Source: CAIOZW01 sp049317725 (lineage in GTDB: Bacteria; Acidobacteriota; Blastocatellia; RBC074). From it: DNA of 19,483 nt. The first letter of the stretch is position 1. Every line of letters starts with the position of its first letter. Where the stretch lies: NCBI GenBank assembly GCA_049317725.1, contig JBMOHS010000065.1, forward strand, positions 1-19,483, in the 5' to 3' direction. Both the position numbers and the translations under genes were made by a program. The notes under the pieces are model-generated. The model did no database searches. It saw only the letters and a list, made by a program, of their open reading frames with translations, and was not told the DNA's origin. This document shows positions 8,074 to 13,961 of the stretch, one piece after another.

Positions 8074-8330
8074 ACAAGCCCAAGTTCAGATTTTGTTATC
8101 GGTGATCTCTATCTCTTTGCGATGCCGCGACGTCTTCCGCTCTGATGTTGATCTCAAGTGAGCCCAGCCCAGACGCGGTGCATCTTTTCCGGATGGAATT
8201 ACATTCAGACTGTTGCAAGAGAGCAATGATATCCACCATTAAAGTAATGGTAATCACCGGCAAATTCGGCAACTTGAGAACAACGATGTCAAGTGACTTG
8301 TCAAGCACTGGATTGAGTAGATTGCAAAAC
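8074..8330 (+). pseudogene. Decayed third copy of the secreted-protein family
   Basis: Three blocks match the intact paralogs in the right order. Around 8076-8112 the DNA reads like GGTAAGCC...TTCAACTTCGTG of paralog 1 and gives D-K-P-(K)-F-x-F and, after a frame change, FVIGDLYL (paralog 1: GKPISFNFVIGDEYIEL). At 8145-8177 the frame gives MLISSEPSPDAV (paralogs: MLVLSSMPSPSDS and VLVVSSIPSPADS). Near 8264-8300 FGNLRTTM...LSS matches FGNLYNDAG of paralog 2, with a two-base slip. Only about 35 bases separate the first two blocks, against about 160 in the intact genes, so an internal deletion has occurred. The signal peptide, N-terminal half and C-terminus are not recognisable. It is a relic, not a functional gene. 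Confidence 0.6.
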
Positions 8331-8360
8331 ACAAACGATAGTAGTCAATAGAGATTGAGC

Positions 8361-8462
8361 GATACTGCTCACCGAGAGGAGGAGATAATCGCACCACAGA
8401 GTCACAGAGATCACCGAGAAGATGATGGAGCCCCTTGAAGTTTATTGATGCCGTGAGTAGTC
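8361..8462 (+). repeat. Miniature inverted-end repeat, copy C (short form)
   Basis: About 100 bases from GATACTGCTCACCG to CCGTGAGTAGTC, which are inverted ends. The body contains GCACCACAGAGTCACAGAGA, TCACCGAGAAGATGATGG and GCCCCTTGAAGTTTATTGATG. It looks like the minimal unit of the family. It starts about 30 bases after the decayed secreted-protein copy. Confidence 0.6.
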
Positions 8463-8993
8463 AGGTTTGTTGGATGACATTGTTGGCTCTGCCAGGCTTC
8501 TGACTATTGCAGGTAATCAAGATTGCGATTTGGGAATGGATTCTGTCAGAAAAAACAGATTTTTGGAGGAGAAATGCATTACAGCAAAGAACACGCAGTG
8601 TCAAACAATATTGGGCTGAGCCAAGAGTCCATGTCTTCAACGTGCTGAAATTTTGCAAATGCCGAACTTGTCGTACAGGGCTAGTCACAAAGGTTGATGA
8701 TACAATCGAGAAAGCTTGAGCCTGGAAAGGGTTCAAATCAAGCACCCAGCCAAGTTCAATCGTCAGAGATTAAGCTTGGAAAATTGGAGTTGCATCAGCC
8801 CTTGTCCCCTCAATCAGTGGTGTAACCTGAACGTCGGTCCTGGAATGTAATCAAGAGGAGTATTACTGTCTGGCTGGGGTGAGAGATAAAGATCTGTTAC
8901 CGAACGAGTCCCCGAGAATGCCAAAGATGAGACAGGCTTGATCAGTCCTGAGATGAATCAACCTGTTCCTACTTCTGGTCAGGTTAATTTAGG

Positions 8994-9280
8994 GTAACTA
9001 CTCACGGAACGGAAGAGATGATTGCACCATCCAGACACGAGGAAGAGACGGAGGATGAAGATTTCTCGAATCCAAGACCTTGGTGTCATCGTGTGAGAAA
9101 AAACAACTGGGCCCACGCTGGGGGCAGGGGTGGGGGAAGAGGCTCACACGAAGGCACGGAGAACACCAAGAAGGAAATTGGGAATTGAACAGCGTCAACA
9201 AGCGACCAGTGTCTGAACGGAAGACATCTTTGCACCACAGATAGAACCCCGTGAAGTTCATTAACGCCATGAGTAGTTAC
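8994..9280 (+). repeat. Miniature inverted-end repeat, copy D (long form)
   Basis: GTAACTACTCACGG at 8994-9007 and CCATGAGTAGTTAC at 9267-9280 are inverted repeats with one mismatch in 14, giving a 287-bp element. The left part matches the start of copy C (GGAAGAGATGATTGCACCA); the right part matches copies A and B (GACCAGTGTCTGAACGGAAG, ACATCTTTGCACCACAG, CCCCGTGAAGTTCATTAACG). A central G-rich stretch (about 9108-9140) is unique. No clear target-site duplication is visible. Confidence 0.6.
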
Positions 9281-9802
9281 AATCAGGGTACATATCCAAA
9301 GTCAGGCAAATTTGCCGAGATATCATTTTCTTTGCTTGATAGAAAACTGAAATTACAATGAAGAGATATCTTGGATAAGTAAGAGAATTGGGAGACCATC
9401 CAAAAGTGCTTCCAGGATTGTCGAAGCAGTTGCATGGCAGATGGTTTGATGGCTCGACGTGTGAACTTTGCAGCGCCATGGGAGAACAGGTTCAAAGAGA
9501 CTGATTGGTTTTTTCGTCCTGACAATATACCGCATGCCAATCTAAGGTGATACCCTTGGCTGCAAGGCCCCCAGAGTATTGTCCTGGAATGACGTGTCTG
9601 CCGCGTCAATCAAGAGTGCTGTACGGAAACCTTGTGAACTGATGGAATGCAGAGTAACCAAGGGTTTACTATTCTTGATCAATCAATATTGTTTGAATAA
9701 AGTTTGCATTGGCTCAATGTTCAGTATGGTATTCGAGTATTCCCCCAGGTTGAATTCTGCAATTTTTGATTTGGGACAGTAATTCATTTTAGTTGGTAAA
9801 GA

Positions 9803-9847
9803 AACAAAAATGCCTTATCGGCTCTGCGCCGATAAGGCATTTTTGTT
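9803..9847. terminator. Strong bidirectional terminator hairpin upstream of secreted protein 2
   Basis: AACAAAAATGCCTTATCGGC (9803-9822) pairs perfectly with its reverse complement (9828-9847) across a five-base loop, with an A-run on the left and a T-run on the right, so it could work on both strands. No recognised gene ends close by on either side. It sits 45 bases before the ECF-type promoter and would insulate it from upstream transcription. Confidence 0.85.
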
Positions 9848-9891
9848 CTGGTAAACCTGTAAGTCGTTTGTAGAGAATAATTTTCAGCGAT

Positions 9892-9921
9892 GACAAAACA
9901 GTCATGGTGACAACGTCTATA
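9892..9921 (+). promoter_or_regulatory. ECF-type promoter copy 3 (secreted protein 2)
   Basis: GACAAAA at 9892-9898, a 15-base spacer, CGTCTATA from 9914, followed by CCGATGAGCGAG (copy 2 has GCAGTGAGCAAG). Same heptamer and same spacing as copy 2. It lies about 170 bases ahead of the start at 10089. Confidence 0.55.
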
Positions 9922-10088
9922 CCGATGAGCGAGACGATGGAACGCTGCAAGAAAATAATCAAAACGTTCCAGTCGATTCGCCTTCAGTTGAGAATGGAAA
10001 ACCTGTTTTTAAGCTGTCCATTTTTCAACAATAAGATGATTGTGTACACGGAATAATATGCCGTGACCATAGGTAAAGGAGAAAGATC

Positions 10089-11159
10089 ATGACTGCCAAG
10101 AGTAACAAAATGATTCTTCGAGTTGGGTTTGCATGTTTGCTGATGATCAGTGCGACACTTGTTGCGAGAGCCGCCGATCCTGGTCTTCCATTTCCGTCAG
10201 ATTCTGAAATGAGCGACCAGAAAGCAGGATCGCTTTTGGTCTTCAACTACTATTCCTCAAGTCCGATCAGCGCACTGCAAGAAAATTCACGAGTGAGTAT
10301 TACCAATACCAATTCGTTGGAAGGTACGACGATCCATCTCTACTTCATTGATGGTGCAACTTGTTCCGTGGCGGATTCCTGGTTGTGTCTGCCACCTAAT
10401 TGCACCAGCACATTTTCAATGGCGGAGGTCGATCCTGGCACAAGTGGGTATTTGGTAGCGATTGCCTCAGATGGTCCAACTGGATTTCGTTCAGGAGGAA
10501 ACACGGGAGCACCAGTGAGCTTCAATCACTTGGTTGGGGACGTATTTTTGACCTTATCTTCAGGTCACAAGGCCAACCTGGGAGCGGTGGCGTTTGCCGT
10601 CGTGGATAGTCAAGATTCTCAGGGGAACAAGATTCCGTTAGATCCTGTTTATGATGGCACATCTCCGACGGCACAAGTCGTCTTCAATGGGTTGCCGAGG
10701 AACTACAATCGTGTCCCCCACGTTTTGGTGGTTTCAAGTATTCCGAGCCCTGCCGACAGTCTTAACAGTTCCTATGATACGCAGATCATTATCAACCGCA
10801 TTGGAGGAACATTACTTGGACAGACGGACCCGCTGGGAGATATCTTTGGCAATTTATACAACGATGCTGGTGTGTCAGCGAGTTTGACCTTCAACACACA
10901 GTCGTGTCAATTCAAGGCAGGGATTACGAGAAGCTTTCCCCGAACGGTGCCGCGGCCCAATGTCCATATTCCTGTCGGACGGACTGGATGGATGCGGTTG
11001 TTTCCCCCGACATTGGATGTGGGCGTTCTTGGAGCGTTGCTGATCAACGACAACAGTCCAGCCAGCACGGTTCCTTTCACTGGTGGAATCAATCTACACG
11101 TTCTGCGGCTGACCTCGAGTGTTTCATACAGGGTCCCCGTGTTTCCGCCAAGCTGCTAA
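10089..11159 (+). CDS. Secreted protein of unknown function (paralog 2)
   Basis: A 356-residue protein with ATG start and AAAGGAG ribosome-binding site at 10075-10081; the bases around the start (GAAAGATCATGA) resemble those of paralog 1. The signal peptide has a hydrophobic core at about residues 9-24 and an ideal ARA-ADPG cleavage site after residue 28. The mature protein parallels paralog 1 block by block: DQKAGSLLVFNYYSS, IHLYFIDGATCSVADSWLCL, VDPGTSGYLVAIASDGPTGF, NHLVGDVFLTLSSGHKANLG, NYNRVPHVLVVSSIPSPADS, DTQIIINRIGG, FGNLYNDAG, SCQFKAGITRSFPRTVPRPN and GRTGWMRLF. Extra cysteines (CLPPNC and the final C) are absent from paralog 1. An ECF-type promoter precedes it, a strong terminator follows, and a zinc-finger putative anti-sigma gene lies beyond that. 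Function unknown; export is well supported. Confidence 0.9.
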   Translation: MTAKSNKMILRVGFACLLMISATLVARAADPGLPFPSDSEMSDQKAGSLLVFNYYSSSPISALQENSRVSITNTNSLEGTTIHLYFIDGATCSVADSWLCLPPNCTSTFSMAEVDPGTSGYLVAIASDGPTGFRSGGNTGAPVSFNHLVGDVFLTLSSGHKANLGAVAFAVVDSQDSQGNKIPLDPVYDGTSPTAQVVFNGLPRNYNRVPHVLVVSSIPSPADSLNSSYDTQIIINRIGGTLLGQTDPLGDIFGNLYNDAGVSASLTFNTQSCQFKAGITRSFPRTVPRPNVHIPVGRTGWMRLFPPTLDVGVLGALLINDNSPASTVPFTGGINLHVLRLTSSVSYRVPVFPPSC

Positions 11160-11204
11160 AGACACGCTCAAGTTCAACGACTGGTTATTTGATCTTCTCC
11201 CTTC

Positions 11205-11248
11205 GCCGTTGCGTCGGGGTGAGACCCTGACGCAACGGCTCTTTTTTT
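11205..11248 (+). terminator. Rho-independent terminator between secreted protein 2 and the zinc-finger gene
   Basis: GCCGTTGCGTC (11205-11215) pairs perfectly with GACGCAACGGC (11229-11239), extended by GGG/CCC, then TCTTTTTTT. It lies 46 bases after the stop of secreted protein 2 and about 65 bases before the start of the second zinc-finger gene, so that gene needs read-through or its own promoter. Confidence 0.88.
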
Positions 11249-11313
11249 CAAAAGAAGAAGCGATCGAGGATCAGATAATCTTGATGAGAGCAGAGATCTG
11301 CAAAGGAGAGACA

Positions 11314-11604
11314 ATGATTGAACGAATTCAGTCGACGAGCCGTGTAGAGAGAGGTGCGAGCTGCACAGAACCACGCCTAGGCGAGCAGGTGTACGACTAC
11401 TACAATGGAGTTTTGGAGGCGGATGGGGTCCGACGATTTGAGCAACATCTGATTCAATGTGCGTATTGCGAAAAGGTAGTCTTCGAGTTGGATCACATCT
11501 TCTTCACACTGGAGGAGGCGGAGATGGAGCGCAACTCGATCCCTCCAAAGCCGGATCGTCTGCGTGTTGAGCCGATTCAGCGGCTACGATCGAAGCGGTC
11601 ATAG
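11314..11604 (+). CDS. Small zf-HC2-type putative anti-sigma factor (copy 2)
   Basis: A 96-residue protein. The ATG at 11314 is chosen because AAAGGAG (11302-11308) precedes it at normal distance; further upstream the frame runs into the terminator. The core QVYDYYNGVLEADGVRRFEQHLIQCAYCEKVVFELD repeats that of the protein at 5204-5476, with the H-x3-C-x2-C signature at H45, C49 and C52 and a single upstream cysteine at C17 where the other protein has CGKC. The basic C-terminus (about residues 79-96, PKPDRLRVEPIQRLRSKRS) differs from copy 1. No membrane segment. I infer a cytoplasmic anti-sigma or sigma-binding protein. It is divided from the secreted-protein gene by a strong terminator, and no clear promoter is visible in the 65 bases between. 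Another terminator follows. Whether it pairs with the sigma factor 7 kb upstream is unproven. Confidence 0.8.
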   Translation: MIERIQSTSRVERGASCTEPRLGEQVYDYYNGVLEADGVRRFEQHLIQCAYCEKVVFELDHIFFTLEEAEMERNSIPPKPDRLRVEPIQRLRSKRS

Positions 11605-11671
11605 GGTTCTGAGAACTGATTGAACAAAGACACTTTTGGCAAGAGGAGTGCTTGAATCAGAGAGAGGGATG

Positions 11672-11703
11672 TGGCCTGGCGGGATGACCGCTGGGCCATT
11701 TTT
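11672..11703 (+). terminator. Rho-independent terminator closing the accessory island
   Basis: TGGCCTGGCGG (11672-11682) pairs with CCGCTGGGCCA (11688-11698) over 11 bp with two G-T wobbles, then TTTTT (11699-11703). It lies 67 bases after the stop of the second zinc-finger gene, and separates the low-GC island from the high-GC operon that follows. Confidence 0.75.
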
Positions 11704-11813
11704 CCATTGGGGGGAAGGACGGCGCGCTTGAATTGAAGGAATGAGATGGCGCACAGTATTTGAGGAAAGGATCAAGGAATGGACGGAAAAGGCGGCGCGA
11801 TTGGGAGGAACGC

Positions 11814-13481
11814 ATGCGAGTGTTGACGGTGTCAGAGATGCGGGAGATGGACCAACGAACGGTTGAGGAATGCGGCATATCCGAGGCAGTTCTGATGGAG
11901 ACAGCAGGGATGCGAGTTCTCGAAGCGATGGAGGAAGAGGGACTGGCGATTGCCGGTGGAGCGTTTGCTGTCATTTGTGGAAAGGGGAACAATGGAGGAG
12001 ATGGGGCGGTTCTGGCCCGCCATCTCTGGCTGCGGGCGGCAGGCCGGGTGGAGGTTTTCCTGCTGGGACGGGTTGATGAGGCGAAGGGAGAGGCGCGCCG
12101 GAACTTGGAAGTTCTGCAACGACTGGCACAAGGAGAGGAGAGAGAGGGACGGCTTCGGTTTCGCGAGGCAGGCGGGTGGGAGTCGACTTGGGAGGAGCGA
12201 TGGTCGGGGGAGGTCCTGGTCGATGCCTTGTTGGGGACAGGCGTCACGAGAGCGGTGGAAGGGGAGATGCGGGAGGTGATCGAGGGGATCAATCGGCTGC
12301 GGGGGCGAGGGGCGACGGTGGTTGCGGTCGACCTTCCTTCCGGGTTGATGGGAGATTGTCAGACTCCGAGCGGGGTCTGCGTCCAGGCAAATTTGACGGT
12401 CACGTTTACGGCCCCAAAGCCGGCCAACGTCTTGCCGCCAGCAGCAGGAAGCAATGGGCAGTTGATGATCGCCCCGATTGGTACGCCGGATTGGTTGATG
12501 GCAAGAGAGCTGGGCGAGCCACGGTTGTTGGTGGTTGAAAGGAAGGAGGCAAGGAGCTGGCTCGGGGAGACTGCGCGTCATTGGGCGGTGCACAAAGGCG
12601 AGATGGGGCGTGTGCTGCTGATTGCTGGATCGAGGGGGAAGACGGGAGCGGCAGCAATGGCCGCGAGGACGTCTCTGCTGGCGGGAGCGGGGCTGGTGAC
12701 GGTGGCCACGCCCGCCTCGGTTCAGGGGTGGTTGGTCGGACAGGCCGGGCCGGAGGTGATGACAGTCGGGGTGGGGGAGACACCCGGGGGAGGGTTGGCG
12801 ATTGGTTCCTTGGGAGAGCTGAGGACACTGGCGGACGGCCAGACGGTGGTGGCGATCGGGCCAGGTCTCGCTTCCGGGGAGAGTGAGTCACGGTCTCTCC
12901 TTCGGGTGCTGGTCGAAGAGCGGCGGACACCGATGATCCTCGACGCCGATGGGCTCAATGGGCTCTCCCCCTGGCCAGCTGAGTTGCGGGGGGAAGAGGA
13001 GCGACCGATCGTGCTGACCCCGCACGTCGGGGAGATGGCCCGGTTGCTCGGTACGTCGACGTCGCGTGTCCTGGCAGATCGGGTTGGGATGGTGCGGGAG
13101 TTGGCGGTTCGCCAAGGGTTGATCGTCGTCCTCAAGGGGGCACGAACCTTGATCGCCGCACCGGACGGGAAGGTGTGGATCAACCCGACGGGGAACGCAG
13201 GGATGGCAACCGCGGGGTCGGGGGATGTCCTGACGGGGTTGCTGGCGGGACTGTTGGCGCAGTCGTCTGGAGTGGCCGCGGTGGTCGGTGGCGTGATCAC
13301 GGGGGTCTATCTCCACGGGCTGTGCGGGGATTTTGCCGCGATGGCGCAGGGGGAGCGAAGCCTCCTCGCCACGGATCTGCAGCGGTTTCTCCCGCAGGCG
13401 CTGTTGGAGTTGGAGGGGAATAGGCGGGTCGAAGGGCGAGCCGGATCTCCATCGATTCGGTTTCTCGGGAGGGGAAGATGA
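11814..13481 (+). CDS. nnr: Bifunctional NAD(P)HX epimerase / ADP-dependent NAD(P)HX dehydratase
   Basis: A 555-residue enzyme that repairs hydrated NADH and NADPH: the N-terminal domain interconverts the R and S epimers and the C-terminal domain dehydrates the S form using ADP. The YjeF_N domain (about residues 1-225) shows GKGNNGGDG (56-64), DALLGTG (137-143) and VAVDLPSG (170-177). The ribokinase-like C-terminal domain (about 255-535) shows VLLIAGSRGKTGAAA, AIGPGL (347-352), LDADGLN, LTPHVGEMARLLG and the catalytic NPTGNAGMATAGSGDVLTG (457-475). I place the start at ATG 11814, with GGGAGGAA at 11803-11810, because the family begins at this MRVLTVSEMREMD; an upstream TTG frame adds only basic residues. 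The stop overlaps the tsaE start (ATGA). The length is typical for fused forms, and the whole active-site set looks intact. Confidence 0.97.
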   Translation: MRVLTVSEMREMDQRTVEECGISEAVLMETAGMRVLEAMEEEGLAIAGGAFAVICGKGNNGGDGAVLARHLWLRAAGRVEVFLLGRVDEAKGEARRNLEVLQRLAQGEEREGRLRFREAGGWESTWEERWSGEVLVDALLGTGVTRAVEGEMREVIEGINRLRGRGATVVAVDLPSGLMGDCQTPSGVCVQANLTVTFTAPKPANVLPPAAGSNGQLMIAPIGTPDWLMARELGEPRLLVVERKEARSWLGETARHWAVHKGEMGRVLLIAGSRGKTGAAAMAARTSLLAGAGLVTVATPASVQGWLVGQAGPEVMTVGVGETPGGGLAIGSLGELRTLADGQTVVAIGPGLASGESESRSLLRVLVEERRTPMILDADGLNGLSPWPAELRGEEERPIVLTPHVGEMARLLGTSTSRVLADRVGMVRELAVRQGLIVVLKGARTLIAAPDGKVWINPTGNAGMATAGSGDVLTGLLAGLLAQSSGVAAVVGGVITGVYLHGLCGDFAAMAQGERSLLATDLQRFLPQALLELEGNRRVEGRAGSPSIRFLGRGR

Positions 13482-13936
13482 TCTCGACAGGCGAATACCT
13501 GACGCACTCCCCGGAGGAGACCTTTGCCCTGGCGATGGCGCTGGGAGAGTCGATCGAGTCTTCGACACTGCTGCTGTTGAGGGGGGAGCTGGGAGCAGGA
13601 AAGACGATCTTTGCCAAGGGGCTGGCCGCGGGGCTTGGAATCGATCCCGCCGAGGTGACCAGTCCCACCTATACGATTCTCAACCGGTATGAGGGTCGGC
13701 TGACCCTCTATCATCTCGACCTTTATCGGCTTTCAGGGTCGTTCGACGAGTTGGAGGCGCTTGGCTGGGAGGAATGGATTGCCGAGTCCAGGGCCGTGAT
13801 CATCGTCGAGTGGCCCGAGCGGCTTCCCGCCATTCGCTATTCGGGGAAGCGATGTCAGGTTGAGCTTACCGATTTGGGGGGCGAATCGCGGCGCATTTCA
13901 GTCGTCCTTTCTGAAGAGGGAGGAGAGCGGTTGTGA
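13478..13936 (+). CDS. tsaE: tRNA t6A biosynthesis ATPase TsaE
   Basis: A 152-residue P-loop ATPase that assists TsaB and TsaD in forming threonylcarbamoyl-adenosine at position 37 of ANN-decoding tRNAs. Visible motifs are the Walker A GELGAGKT (36-43), SPTYTILNRYEG (62-73), the family hallmark HLDLYRL (79-85) and VEWPERLP (110-117). Length is normal. The ATG overlaps the nnr stop codon by four bases, so the two are translationally coupled, an order (nnr-tsaE) seen in many bacteria. recG begins 25 bases later. No partner tsaB or tsaD lies in this window. Confidence 0.97.
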   Translation: MISTGEYLTHSPEETFALAMALGESIESSTLLLLRGELGAGKTIFAKGLAAGLGIDPAEVTSPTYTILNRYEGRLTLYHLDLYRLSGSFDELEALGWEEWIAESRAVIIVEWPERLPAIRYSGKRCQVELTDLGGESRRISVVLSEEGGERL

Positions 13937-13961
13937 ACGACGTATGGGAGGGGAGAGGCGC

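Larger units (their letters stand above)
7817..10088. other. Gene-free stretch between the two secreted-protein genes
   Basis: About 2.3 kb with no intact gene. It holds the terminator of secreted protein 1 (7866-7917), a decayed third paralog (about 8074-8330), repeat copies C (8361-8462) and D (8994-9280), a perfect 20-bp hairpin terminator (9803-9847) and the third ECF-type promoter (9892-9921). Base composition is visibly AT-richer than in the housekeeping genes. Between 8465-8990 and 9281-9800 I see nothing I can name; short open frames there lack ribosome-binding sites and domains. Confidence 0.6.

Noticed and set aside
8720..8745. GGGTTCAAATC, resembling a tRNA T-loop
   Set aside because: The flanking bases do not form a T-stem and no acceptor or anticodon arm can be drawn.
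5483..9280. Regularly recurring repeats as a CRISPR array
   Set aside because: Only four copies, unequal lengths of 100-290 bases and irregular spacing of hundreds of bases, with inverted ends; not CRISPR-like.
9579..9782. 67-codon open frame ending just before the orphan terminator
   Set aside because: TTG start, no ribosome-binding site and no family resemblance; its closeness to the terminator is noted but not enough.
13944..13961. ATG at 13944 as the recG start
   Set aside because: It lies within the purine-rich ribosome-binding region that fits the GTG at 13962, and has only a distant site of its own.
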